Source of the DNA: Hyphomonas johnsonii MHS-2
Lineage (GTDB): Bacteria; Pseudomonadota; Alphaproteobacteria; Caulobacterales; Hyphomonadaceae
Direction: 5' to 3'
Length of the DNA stretch: 64,000 nucleotides
Assembly: GCF_000685275.1 (NCBI RefSeq)
Contig: NZ_ARYK01000001.1
Location: 62,001-126,000, forward strand
The translations under genes and the position numbers were made by a program. Numbering within the stretch: the stretch's first letter is position 1; every line of letters begins with the position of its first letter. Below are positions 28,174-36,542 of the stretch, piece by piece. The notes under the pieces were generated by a model. That model worked only from the letters and a program-made list of their open reading frames with translations. It searched no databases and was not told where the DNA came from.

Positions 28174-28288
28174 CGTTCCGGTCTCCGAGGTGCGCAACCC
28201 GGTGGTCGCCAGATCCCGGGCCTTGCGCTCTGTCGGCGTGCGCCTTCCGGTTGGTGGCGGCGGCGCGCGGGTCGGCCAGCTGTCGGCG

Positions 28289-28891
28289 TCAGGCTGGCGT
28301 GACGCGCAAGGCTTCGAACTGGCTGGCCATGTCGTCTGCAAGGGCAGCGAGTTCGTCTGCGTCCGTGCCACGGTGCATCTCGATCTTCAGGGCAGAGATG
28401 TCTGACTGGTAGCGCCGGGCGAGGCGGCGGCAATCCGTGTCGGCCGGAAGTTCGCCGAGTCGTTTGGAGCGTTCGAACTGGGCTTCGAATTCTGCCAGCA
28501 TCCTGTCGAGATACTGGCGGGCATCGTCGGCGATGATGTCATCAGCCGATGTGATGCCGAGTAGAGTCTTGACCAGCATGCAGGCCGCCTGTTGGGGATT
28601 GTCCGGAGCGGACCGCGGCATGACGCGAATATATCCGGCGAGCGCGGCGAGTGGCGATTCGGCATCGTCGAGGTCGGAGCGCAGGGCGCGGTTCATGGTG
28701 GTGAAGTATTTTTCCAGCGCGGCGCGGAAAAGCGCTTCCTTGCTGGAGAAGGCCGCATAGATGCTGCCGGGCTTCATGCTGAGCGCTGATTCCAGATCCT
28801 TGAGAGAGGTCGCATGATACCCCTTGGCCCAGAAAAGGGTCATTGCCGCGTCGAGCGCGGCGTCACGGTCATAAGGGTGTGCGCGTGCCAT
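28289..28891 (-). CDS. TetR-family transcriptional regulator
   Basis: 200 residues. The N-terminal helix-turn-helix is typical (AAMTLFWAKGYHATSLKDLE and ALSMKPGSIYAAFSSKEALF), close to the AcrR-like group with a C-terminal ligand-binding domain. It is divergent from an AhpD-like gene, and the 168-base region between them contains two palindromes of TetR-operator type. It probably represses that gene and itself in the absence of a ligand. Confidence 0.92.
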   Translation of the reverse strand: MARAHPYDRDAALDAAMTLFWAKGYHATSLKDLESALSMKPGSIYAAFSSKEALFRAALEKYFTTMNRALRSDLDDAESPLAALAGYIRVMPRSAPDNPQQAACMLVKTLLGITSADDIIADDARQYLDRMLAEFEAQFERSKRLGELPADTDCRRLARRYQSDISALKIEMHRGTDADELAALADDMASQFEALRVTPA

Positions 28892-28953
28892 GCCCTGTAA
28901 ATAGGACGTGTTTCCGGGCCTGTCGCGACCAAACCGTGGGTATTGCGGGTCAC

Positions 28954-28996
28954 ATTTGAGTGATCACTCAAATTATACCTTGGGTGATCGCTCAAG
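28954..28996. promoter_or_regulatory. two palindromic operators, probably for the adjacent TetR regulator
   Basis: A perfect 20-bp palindrome, ATTTGAGTGATCACTCAAAT, lies at 28954-28973. A second, imperfect copy (CTTGGGTGATCGCTCAAG, 28979-28996) is centred exactly 24 bases downstream. Both share the half-site TTGAGTGA/TTGGGTGA. They lie between the divergent TetR gene and the AhpD-like gene, the usual place for a TetR operator. Binding is inferred. Confidence 0.75.
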
Positions 28997-29059
28997 CATT
29001 CATAGGTGCAGGGCGTCCCACCAAGGGCAGACGATCCACCCCAACTCCCGGAGACCGAC

Positions 29060-29614
29060 ATGACGACTTTCACCCTGCACACCGAAGAAACTGCCCCAGA
29101 AGACAGCAAGGCCATCCTGGCCCAGGCGCAGAAGGAGACCGGGATGATCCCGAACCTGTACGCCACGATGGCCGAAGCGCCGGGCCTGCTGAAAGCCTAC
29201 AAGTTCCTGCACGAGCAGTTCGCCGCATCCAGCTTCGACAAGGATGAGCTGACCGTCATCTGGCAGGCGATCAATGTGGAACATGCCTGCCACTATTGCG
29301 TGCCCGCACACACCGCCATCGCGAAGAGCATGAAGGTCGACGACGCCATCACTGATGCCTTGCGCAACGAAACCCCGCTGCCGAACGCGCGGCTTGAAGC
29401 GCTGCGCACGTTCACGCTGAACGTGGTGCGTGGACGCGGGAACGTGGATGACGCCGCCGTGCAGGCTTTCCTCGATGCCGGGTTCACACAGCGCCAGATC
29501 CTGGAAGTCCTGATCGGCGTCGCCCAGAAGGTGATGTCGAACTATACCAACCACCTGGCGCAGACGCCGGTGGATGCTGCGTTCAAGGCACTCGAGTGGC
29601 ACAAGGCCGCTTGA
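29060..29614 (+). CDS. AhpD-like carboxymuconolactone decarboxylase-family protein
   Basis: 184 residues from ATG 29060 after CCCGGAG. It carries the AhpD-type redox signature EHACHYCVPAHT (CxxC with a nearby histidine), which in the family supports alkylhydroperoxidase activity. The rest (KETGMIPNLYATMAEAPGLL, AFLDAGFTQRQILEVLIG) matches peroxidase-related CMD proteins. Likely controlled by the divergent TetR protein through the palindromes at 28954-28996. Confidence 0.88.
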   Translation: MTTFTLHTEETAPEDSKAILAQAQKETGMIPNLYATMAEAPGLLKAYKFLHEQFAASSFDKDELTVIWQAINVEHACHYCVPAHTAIAKSMKVDDAITDALRNETPLPNARLEALRTFTLNVVRGRGNVDDAAVQAFLDAGFTQRQILEVLIGVAQKVMSNYTNHLAQTPVDAAFKALEWHKAA

Positions 29615-29635
29615 GCCTGTTGACGCAGTCGGATC

Positions 29636-29669
29636 AAAAAAATGGCCTGCTCGGAAAGGGCAGGCCATT
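29636..29669 (-). terminator. intrinsic terminator of the carotenoid oxygenase gene
   Basis: A perfect 10-bp stem (AATGGCCTGC with GCAGGCCATT, 29641-29650 and 29660-29669) with a 9-base loop is followed, on the minus strand, by seven T residues. It lies 27 bases past the minus-strand stop at 29696. Without a T run on the plus side it is weaker for the AhpD-like gene. Confidence 0.8.
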
Positions 29670-29695
29670 CTTGATTCGAAAGGTGGCTGTTGACG

Positions 29696-31138
29696 CTATT
29701 CCGCCGGGGCCCAGTTGCCGTGGAAGCCGGGCGGGATGCGGTGAGGCACGTGGACCAGGGCGACAGGCGGCGCGGTGAAGTTCATCGCGTCGATGATGGC
29801 CAGGTCTGTCGTGTCCGTGTTGGTGTCGACGACATAGCCCATCAGCCAGCCATCGCCTTCGGGCGCATCATCGGTGCGCGGAATGAAGACGAATTCGCCG
29901 GGCACGCGGCCGGGGCCGAAATCGTGGACTTCACGCGTTCCGGCATCAAGGTCATGCTTGTAGAGCTTTGTCTGGTCGAACACTTCGAAGCCATGATTTT
30001 CGGGCAGCGCCATCGTGTAGGCATAGCGGTATTTCTTGCCGATGAAGCGTTCGTCCGGACGCGGGAATTCCTGCGGGGCTTCGTCCAGGGTGGTGCGGGT
30101 GACCTTGCGGGCAGCCGGATCGATGATCCAGCGCTCGAACGTGACCTTCTCTGAATCCGGGCCCTGCATGCTGTCGGCGAACATGGTGTCGTGGACGCTG
30201 ACATCCATGATGACGGTGCCGTCGTCGGCCTCGTAGGCATTGCAGGGGTGGAAGACGTAGCATGGCTCGACATCGCACCAGATGACATCATCATTGCTGC
30301 CGTGGCGCGGCATCAGGCCGATGCGGGCCTTGTGGGCGGTGTTCCAGCGATAGGGGAAGGACTGGCCGGCCAGCAGGGTCTTCATCGAGAACGTGACCGG
30401 CAGGTCCATGATGACGACATATTGCTTCGTCACGGCGCAGTCATGGATCGAGGGGCCGTGCTCGACCTTGATCGGTTCCTCGCGGATGACCTTGCCGCTG
30501 GCATCGACCACGGTGTGGTGGATGGTGGCCGGGTCGAGCGCGTAATAGGTGATGGCGTGCATCTCGCCGGTTTCCGGGTCGAGGTGGGGGTGGGCGGAGA
30601 AGGAGTTCTTCAGCGTGCCGCCAAAGGGATCGTGGGCGAGCGTGTCGAGTTCGTCATTCAGGCGGACCGGCCAGGCGCCGGCCTCGACGAGGGCCCATGT
30701 GTTGCCATTGTGGCCGATGACATTGGTGTTGGCATTGTCCTGCGTGCCGCGGCGCGGGCCGGGTGCGGGGGCCTCGCCAAGCGCGGCGGACACCGCATTC
30801 GAGCGAACCCAGCGGTTGCGATACCACAGGGCCTTGCCGTCTTTCAGGCTGACGCCGTGGATCATGCCGTCGCCGGAGAACCAGTGATAGGTGGCCGGGT
30901 TGGGCTTGGCGACAGGGTTGGGCCCGATGCGCAGGTAGCGCCCGTTCAGGGCGGCGGGGATTTCGCCGGTGACGGCCAGGTTTTCCAGCGTCATCTCTGC
31001 TTCGACCGGCGTGTGGATGCCGGTGAGGAATGTATTCGTCTTCTGGCCCATCCGGGGGCGGGATCGGTTGAACTCGACGATCTTCATGATGCCTTGGGTC
31101 ACACTCTTGCGAATGACGGTTTCGACGGGGCTGGCCAT
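29696..31138 (-). CDS. carotenoid cleavage oxygenase
   Basis: 480 residues of the RPE65/CCO family. The iron-binding histidines can be placed in AHPHLDPETGE, IHDCAVTKQY, YVFHPCNAYE and the C-terminal GFHGNW. Blades of the seven-bladed propeller are recognisable, for example RYLRIGPNP and HWFSGDGMIHGV-like YHWFSGDGMIHGVSL. These enzymes cleave carotenoids, apocarotenoids or stilbenes with oxygen. Divergent from a TetR gene, so possibly induced by its substrate. GGAGATCC precedes the start. Confidence 0.92.
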   Translation of the reverse strand: MASPVETVIRKSVTQGIMKIVEFNRSRPRMGQKTNTFLTGIHTPVEAEMTLENLAVTGEIPAALNGRYLRIGPNPVAKPNPATYHWFSGDGMIHGVSLKDGKALWYRNRWVRSNAVSAALGEAPAPGPRRGTQDNANTNVIGHNGNTWALVEAGAWPVRLNDELDTLAHDPFGGTLKNSFSAHPHLDPETGEMHAITYYALDPATIHHTVVDASGKVIREEPIKVEHGPSIHDCAVTKQYVVIMDLPVTFSMKTLLAGQSFPYRWNTAHKARIGLMPRHGSNDDVIWCDVEPCYVFHPCNAYEADDGTVIMDVSVHDTMFADSMQGPDSEKVTFERWIIDPAARKVTRTTLDEAPQEFPRPDERFIGKKYRYAYTMALPENHGFEVFDQTKLYKHDLDAGTREVHDFGPGRVPGEFVFIPRTDDAPEGDGWLMGYVVDTNTDTTDLAIIDAMNFTAPPVALVHVPHRIPPGFHGNWAPAE

Positions 31139-31190
31139 TGGGGGATCTCCGGGGCTTGAAACGCGCGTGAATTATGTTTACAGCACTAAC

Positions 31191-31796
31191 ATGACTTCGA
31201 AAGGTAACACTGTCAACATAAATACGCCCAAGGGCGCCTACCATCATGGCGACCTGCGCTCGGCGCTGATCGAGACCGGATTGAAGCGCCTGGAGCAGGG
31301 CAGCGCGGAATCGCTGAGCCTGCGCGACATTGCGCGGGAGATCGGCGTCAGCGCGACGGCGATCTATCGCCACTTCCCGGACAAGGACTCGTTGCTGGCG
31401 GCGCTGGCAGCCGAAGGGCTGGCCAAGCTGGCACGTGAACAGAAGGCGGCCGGCATGGCGGGCGGCAAGCAGGGCTTTGCCGAGATGGGCCGGGCCTATG
31501 TACGGTTCGCGATGCGCCATCCCGCGCTGTTTCGCCTGATCTATTCTTCGCTGCCGCCGACCACGGACCCTGCCTGTCAGAACCCGGAGGAGTCGCCGGG
31601 CTGGCTGTTGCGCCAGACCGTGTCAGATCTCGCCGGGCCGACAGCCAGCGACGCGCAACGCCGCACCGGCGTGCTGCGCGCCTGGGCCCTGGTCCATGGC
31701 CTGGCCATGCTGATGCTGAGCGGCCAGATCGCCGCCAAGGACGCCGACAAACTGATCGACGAGGTAATCAGCGTCGACAGCCTCAAGCTGGGATAG
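31191..31796 (+). CDS. TetR-family transcriptional regulator (WHG-type C-terminus)
   Basis: 201 residues from ATG 31191. The helix-turn-helix is clear (AESLSLRDIAREIGVSATAI and YRHFPDKDSLLAALAAEG), and the C-terminal region (RHPALFRLIYSS) matches the TetR_C_33/WHG type. It is divergent from the carotenoid oxygenase gene with only 52 bases between the starts, so it likely controls it. A short inverted repeat (ATGTT...AACAT, 31174-31192) overlaps its own start, a weak operator candidate. Confidence 0.9.
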   Translation: MTSKGNTVNINTPKGAYHHGDLRSALIETGLKRLEQGSAESLSLRDIAREIGVSATAIYRHFPDKDSLLAALAAEGLAKLAREQKAAGMAGGKQGFAEMGRAYVRFAMRHPALFRLIYSSLPPTTDPACQNPEESPGWLLRQTVSDLAGPTASDAQRRTGVLRAWALVHGLAMLMLSGQIAAKDADKLIDEVISVDSLKLG

Positions 31797-31889
31797 GCGG
31801 CACGCTGCCTGTCCCGACGTTACCGCTTGTCCCGCATCGCGGGGCGCCTAGTTTCAATCCGAAGACCAACAATCCTGTGAGGAAATTCC

Positions 31890-32891
31890 ATGGCCCTGCC
31901 GCCCATCCTGCAAAACCTGCGTATCCCGGTTATCGGGTCGCCCCTGTTCATCATCTCGAACCCTGACCTGGTGATCGCCCAGTGCAAGGCCGGCGTTGTC
32001 GGCAGTTTTCCGGCGCTGAACGCCCGGCCTGGCCCGGTGCTGGATGAGTGGCTGGACAAGATCACCACGGAACTGGCCGAATGGGACGAGAAGAACCCGG
32101 ATCGCAAGTCCGCCCCCTATGCCGTCAACCAGATCGTGCACAAGACGAACAACCGGCTGGAGCATGACGTCGAGATGTGCGTGAAATGGAAAGTGCCGGT
32201 GGTGATCACGTCGCTCGGTGCGCGTCAGGAAGTGAATGACGCGATCCATTCCTATGGTGGCATCGTGTTGCACGACATCATCAACGTGGTGTTCGCCCAC
32301 AAGGCGCTGGAGAAGGGCGCTGACGGCCTGATCGCGGTGGCCAGCGGCGCAGGCGGCCATGCCGGCACGCTATCGCCATTTGCCCTGATCCAGGAGATCC
32401 GCGAGTTCTTTGACGGGCCGCTGGCCCTGTCCGGTTCAATTGCGACCGGCAATGCCGTGGCGGCCGCGCAGGCCATGGGGGCAGATTTCGGCTATATCGG
32501 TTCGGCCTTCATTGCGTGCCACGAGGCCAACGCGATGGAAGGCTACAAGGACATGATCGTCGACTCCAAGGCCGGCGACATCATCTATTCGAACCTGTTC
32601 ACCGGCGTGCACGGCAACTACCTGGCGCCGTCAGTTGCCAGGGCCGGTCTCGACCCGAACAACCTGCCGGAATCCGATCCGTCGGCGATGAATTTCGGTT
32701 CGGGCGGCAATCAGGAAGCCAAGGCCTGGAAAGATATCTGGGGCTGCGGGCAGGGCATCGGTGCGATCAAGACGCGGATGTCGACGGCCGACTATGTCGA
32801 CCAGCTGGAGCAGGAATATGATGGCGCGCGCGCCGCGCTGGCCAAGCGCCACGCCTATACCGCCGCCAAGACACCCGTCGCTGCCGGATAG
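31890..32891 (+). CDS. nitronate monooxygenase-family flavoprotein
   Basis: 333 residues with the FMN-binding TIM-barrel features of the nitronate monooxygenase/2-nitropropane dioxygenase family: PVIGSPLFIISNPDLV, ASGAGGHAGTLSPFALI (the proposed catalytic histidine region) and SGSIATGNAVAAAQAMGADF. It oxidises nitronates such as propionate-3-nitronate, or in related enzymes reduces quinones or enoyl substrates. Separate from its neighbours in regulation as far as can be seen. Confidence 0.9.
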   Translation: MALPPILQNLRIPVIGSPLFIISNPDLVIAQCKAGVVGSFPALNARPGPVLDEWLDKITTELAEWDEKNPDRKSAPYAVNQIVHKTNNRLEHDVEMCVKWKVPVVITSLGARQEVNDAIHSYGGIVLHDIINVVFAHKALEKGADGLIAVASGAGGHAGTLSPFALIQEIREFFDGPLALSGSIATGNAVAAAQAMGADFGYIGSAFIACHEANAMEGYKDMIVDSKAGDIIYSNLFTGVHGNYLAPSVARAGLDPNNLPESDPSAMNFGSGGNQEAKAWKDIWGCGQGIGAIKTRMSTADYVDQLEQEYDGARAALAKRHAYTAAKTPVAAG

Positions 32892-33004
32892 GCACGGCCC
32901 TTTGCGGCAAGTCAGTCGCCCGTCCGCCCCGTCACACGGGCGGGCGGGCGAAACTTTTCCGACCTGGTGTCCGGTGGGGCCATGATGGTGCCTGAGCGGA
33001 GGGC

Positions 33005-33478
33005 ATGGTCATGGCGGACATTGCAGGGCTGGCAGCGAGCGCGGCTGGCGGCGGAATATTCGGTTTGATCGGGTCGGTCGTCGGGCGGGCCGCAAACCTT
33101 GTCGAGCGCCGGCAGGAGCAGGCGCAGGAACGCGCGCGCTGGGAGCACGAGACCCGCCTGATGGACCTGCAGATGCAGGCACGGCGCGCCGCCAGCGCCG
33201 ACGACCTGCGCCTGGCTGACGTGACGGGCGGCTGGCAGGGACTGGCCGCATCCATCGCAGCGGAGGAGGCGATCGGCGAGAGCTATGCATGGGTCAATGC
33301 CGTGCGCGGGCTGACCCGGCCGGGGCTTACCGTGCTCCTGTGGGTCATCACCGGCCTCGTCTTCCTCGGCAGTGGCGCGGCGGCACGTGGCGAAATTGTC
33401 GAGACGGCGACCTTCGCGGCGACGGCTGCGACGCTGTGGTGGTTCGGCGACCGGGGGCCGCGACGCGAGCCGCGTTGA
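33005..33478 (+). CDS. holin-like three-helix membrane protein (GTA/phage type)
   Basis: 157 residues. An N-terminal Gly/Ala-rich hydrophobic segment (AGLAASAAGGGIFGLIGSVV) is followed by a charged coiled region (VERRQEQAQERARWEHE) and two helices at the end (LTRPGLTVLLWVITGLVFL and AATAATLWWFGDRG). This layout, with RP before a helix and WFGDR at the end, resembles the three-helix holins linked to gene transfer agents and phages (PF11351-like). No other phage gene is near, so the assignment is tentative. Confidence 0.5.
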   Translation: MVMADIAGLAASAAGGGIFGLIGSVVGRAANLVERRQEQAQERARWEHETRLMDLQMQARRAASADDLRLADVTGGWQGLAASIAAEEAIGESYAWVNAVRGLTRPGLTVLLWVITGLVFLGSGAAARGEIVETATFAATAATLWWFGDRGPRREPR

Positions 33479-33525
33479 TTGCCGCAAGCGGCGTGCTACG
33501 CTCGTTTCCAAACGAGGAGAACGCC

Positions 33526-34890
33526 ATGACATTGAAGGACGGGATGGACCTTGCATCGGCCGGCGCGCTGGAAACCGCTGCGGCGGTGAGGGCGGGAGAT
33601 GTGTCGGCGCTCGAGGCCTGCGACGCGGCGATCGCGCGGATCGAGGCGCGTGACGAGCCGATCAATGCGGTGGTCGTGCGTGACTTCGAGCGGGCGCGGG
33701 CGGCCGCGAAACATATCGACAAGACGCGCCAGCCCGGCGATGCGCGCCCCCTGCTGGGCGTGCCGATGACGGTGAAGGAATCCAATGATGTTGCCGGCCT
33801 GCCGACGACCTGGGGCATGGACGTGTTCAAGGACCTGCCGGTCGAGGAAGACGCGGTGGTGGTGGCACGGTTGAAGGCTGCCGGCGCGGTGATTCTCGGC
33901 AAGACCAATGCGCCGGTGGCGCTGGCCGACTGGCAGACGGAAAACCCGGTCTATGGCCGGACGGTGAACCCGTTCGACCCGGCCCGGTCTCCGGGCGGGT
34001 CGTCAGGCGGGGCTGCGGCGGCGCTGGCCAGCGGCATGGTGGCGCTGGAAATAGGCTCGGACATAGGCGGATCCATCCGTATACCCGCGCATATGTGCGG
34101 TGTATTCGGGCACAAGCCGACCTATGGCGTGGTGCCGGCAAAGGGGCACGGGTTTCCGGGTACGGACGGCGTGGATGTGCCGCTGGCCGTTGTCGGGCCG
34201 ATGGCGCGCAACACGCGCGACCTTGCGGCGGCCATCGATGTGATCGCCGGGCCGCAGGCAGGGGCGGGCTATCGGCTGGACCTGCCGGCAGCGCGCCATG
34301 ACAGCCTGGCGGACTATCACGTGCTGGTGCTGGATCACCTGCCGAACCTGAGCGCGGATGCAGACACACGGGCGGCCGTCGCCGGCCTGGCGGATGCAAT
34401 GGCGGAAGCAGGCGCGGATGTGTCGGACGATACGGGATTGCTGCCAGACTTGCGCCAGATGCACGAGACCTATGTGAAGATGCTGAACACCGTAATCATG
34501 CGGGGCGCGCCGGGCGCCCGGCCGGTGGACGCGCATGAGTGGATGGAACTGGTCGACGAACAGATGCGGACCATACGCGCCTGGCGCGATGTGTTCGAGA
34601 CGTTCGATGTGATCATTGCGCCCGCTTTCAGCACGCCAGCCTTCCCCTACCAGACCGATCCCGACTGGAGCAATCGGACCCTGATGATCGACGGAAAACA
34701 GACCGCCTATGGTGCGCAGCTTGCCTGGGCCGGGCTGGCGACATTCCCCGGCCTGCCGTCGACGTGCACACCGGTTGCGCGAAGTGAACAGGGCCTTCCG
34801 ATCGGCCTGCAGGTGATCGGCGCACCTTATGGTGACCGCACGACGCTGGGCTTTGCCGGATTGCTGGAAGCGGCCGGGCTGACGCTCTGA
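33526..34890 (+). CDS. amidase (amidase-signature family)
   Basis: 454 residues from ATG 33526 (GAGGAG upstream). Triad elements: Lys83 in MTVKESNDV, the block SPGGSSGGAAAALASG and GSDIGGSIRIPAHMCG. The 31%-like level resemblance to the amidase at 17797 can be judged only by eye, but both share the same signature layout. Substrate unknown; candidates are aliphatic or acyl amides. Followed by glycerol kinase 61 bases later. Confidence 0.92.
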   Translation: MTLKDGMDLASAGALETAAAVRAGDVSALEACDAAIARIEARDEPINAVVVRDFERARAAAKHIDKTRQPGDARPLLGVPMTVKESNDVAGLPTTWGMDVFKDLPVEEDAVVVARLKAAGAVILGKTNAPVALADWQTENPVYGRTVNPFDPARSPGGSSGGAAAALASGMVALEIGSDIGGSIRIPAHMCGVFGHKPTYGVVPAKGHGFPGTDGVDVPLAVVGPMARNTRDLAAAIDVIAGPQAGAGYRLDLPAARHDSLADYHVLVLDHLPNLSADADTRAAVAGLADAMAEAGADVSDDTGLLPDLRQMHETYVKMLNTVIMRGAPGARPVDAHEWMELVDEQMRTIRAWRDVFETFDVIIAPAFSTPAFPYQTDPDWSNRTLMIDGKQTAYGAQLAWAGLATFPGLPSTCTPVARSEQGLPIGLQVIGAPYGDRTTLGFAGLLEAAGLTL

Positions 34891-34951
34891 CTGGCGGCTT
34901 GCGCCGCGCCGGCGGCTGGGACAGGATCACACGTTTAGCGGGAGGAACAGG

Positions 34952-36439
34952 ATGGCGGGACCGGACAAGCTGCTGGTGATCGACGAGGGAACGACATCGA
35001 CGCGGGCCATCGTGTTCGATCGCGATTTCGCGCAAGTTTCCCTGGCGCAGCAGGACCTGACGCTGTCCTATCCGGCCGACGGGTGGGTGCAGCAGGACGG
35101 CGAGGAAATCTGGGCGCGCACGCTGGCGGTGTGCCGCGAGGCCGTGGCGGCGGCAGGCGGAATTGCCGGAATTGCAGGCATTGGCATCACCAACCAGCGC
35201 GAAACGACGCTGGTGTGGGACAGGGCGACCGGCGTGCCGATCGCGCCGGCCATCGTGTGGCAGGACCGGCGCACCGCGAAGGCGTGCGAGGCGCTGAAGG
35301 CGGCGGGCCATGAAGCGGCGGTGCATGCAGAGACCGGCCTGTTGCTGGACCCCTATTTCTCGGCGACCAAGATCGGCTGGATCCTTGATTCGGTGGATGG
35401 CGCGCGGGCGCGGGCCGAGGCGGGTGACCTGGCGTTCGGCACGGTCGAGAGCTTCCTGATCTGGAAACTGACCGGCGGGCGGGTGCATGCCAGCGATGTG
35501 ACCAATGCCTCGCGCACGCTGCTCTACCGGCTGGGTATCGGGGCGGATGGCGGCTGGAGCGAGGAGATGGCGGCGCTGCTGGATGTGCCGATGGGGATGC
35601 TGCCGGAGGTGAAGCCGAATGCGGCCGATTTCGGCACCAGCGACGCAGACCTGCTCGGTGCGGCGCTGCCGATCCTGTCAGCGGCGGGCGACCAGCAATC
35701 GGCGCTGGTGGGGCAGGGGTGCCTGCAGCCCGGCATGGCCAAGATCACCTATGGCACCGGGGCATTCCTGGTGGCGAACACGGGCGCCGTGCGGCCCGAT
35801 TCGCAGCACAGACTGCTTGGCACGGTGGGCTATGAAACCGCAGGCGGGGCCGCGATGGCGCTGGAAGGCTCGATCTTCAATGCCGGCACGGTGGTGAAAT
35901 GGCTGCGCGACGATCTCGGAATCGTCGCTTCGGCACAGGATACCGAAAGCATGGCGGCTGGCCTGGACGGCAATGGCGGCGTCTATATCGTGCCGGCCTT
36001 TACCGGGCTGGGCGCGCCGCACTGGAATGCCGACGCGCGCGGCACGATCAGCGGCATCACACGGGCGACGAGTGCGGCGCACCTCGTACGGGCGGGGCTG
36101 GAATCGGCAGCCTACCAGACGCGGGACCTGCTGGAGGCATTCGCTGCAGACGGTGCGCAGATTCGGGAATTGCGGGTCGATGGCGGCATGGTGGCGAATG
36201 ACTGGCTGATGCAGTTCCTGGCGGACATTTGCGACCGGCCGGTGCTGCGCCCCGACTATCGCGAGATGACGGCCCTGGGGGCGGCGGCCCTGGCGGCGAT
36301 CCAGCTCGGCTGGATCAGCGTGAAGGCCTGGACCGAGCGGCCGGTGGCCGGCACGCGGTTCGAACCCCTGATGGCAGATGCAGAGCGGGCCGGCCTGCTG
36401 AAGGGCTGGCAGGATGCCATGCGCCGGACGCTGGCCTGA
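34952..36439 (+). CDS. glpK: glycerol kinase
   Basis: 495 residues, full length, FGGY carbohydrate kinase family. Diagnostic GlpK segments include IDEGTTSTRAIVFD, DGWVQQDGEEIWA, GITNQRETTLVW, ITYGTGAFLVANTG and FTGLGAPHWNADARG. It phosphorylates glycerol to glycerol 3-phosphate in the cytoplasm. Start after GGGAGGAACAGG. No glpF or glpD is adjacent. A strong hairpin lies after the stop, though its T run faces the other strand. Confidence 0.96.
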   Translation: MAGPDKLLVIDEGTTSTRAIVFDRDFAQVSLAQQDLTLSYPADGWVQQDGEEIWARTLAVCREAVAAAGGIAGIAGIGITNQRETTLVWDRATGVPIAPAIVWQDRRTAKACEALKAAGHEAAVHAETGLLLDPYFSATKIGWILDSVDGARARAEAGDLAFGTVESFLIWKLTGGRVHASDVTNASRTLLYRLGIGADGGWSEEMAALLDVPMGMLPEVKPNAADFGTSDADLLGAALPILSAAGDQQSALVGQGCLQPGMAKITYGTGAFLVANTGAVRPDSQHRLLGTVGYETAGGAAMALEGSIFNAGTVVKWLRDDLGIVASAQDTESMAAGLDGNGGVYIVPAFTGLGAPHWNADARGTISGITRATSAAHLVRAGLESAAYQTRDLLEAFAADGAQIRELRVDGGMVANDWLMQFLADICDRPVLRPDYREMTALGAAALAAIQLGWISVKAWTERPVAGTRFEPLMADAERAGLLKGWQDAMRRTLA

Positions 36440-36484
36440 ATGCCGGGCTGAACTCGCGTTTCGGCTGGCGCCTTCACATTCCGG

Positions 36485-36518
36485 ACAAAAAAAGGCCGGC
36501 GGAACAATGTTCCGCCGG
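36485..36518 (-). terminator. intrinsic terminator of the TonB-dependent receptor gene
   Basis: Two 13-base arms (GGCCGGCGGAACA, 36492-36504, and its complement at 36506-36518) form a very GC-rich hairpin. On the minus strand it is followed by seven T residues. It lies 25 bases past the receptor stop at 36543 and may also act on glpK reading the other way. Confidence 0.85.
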
Positions 36519-36542
36519 CCCCTGATTCTGGTGTTCGTCTGA

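Noticed and set aside
31139-31220. A TTGACA in the carotenoid oxygenase/TetR gap considered as a promoter.
   Set aside because: No acceptable -10 box at 16-18 bases; left unannotated.
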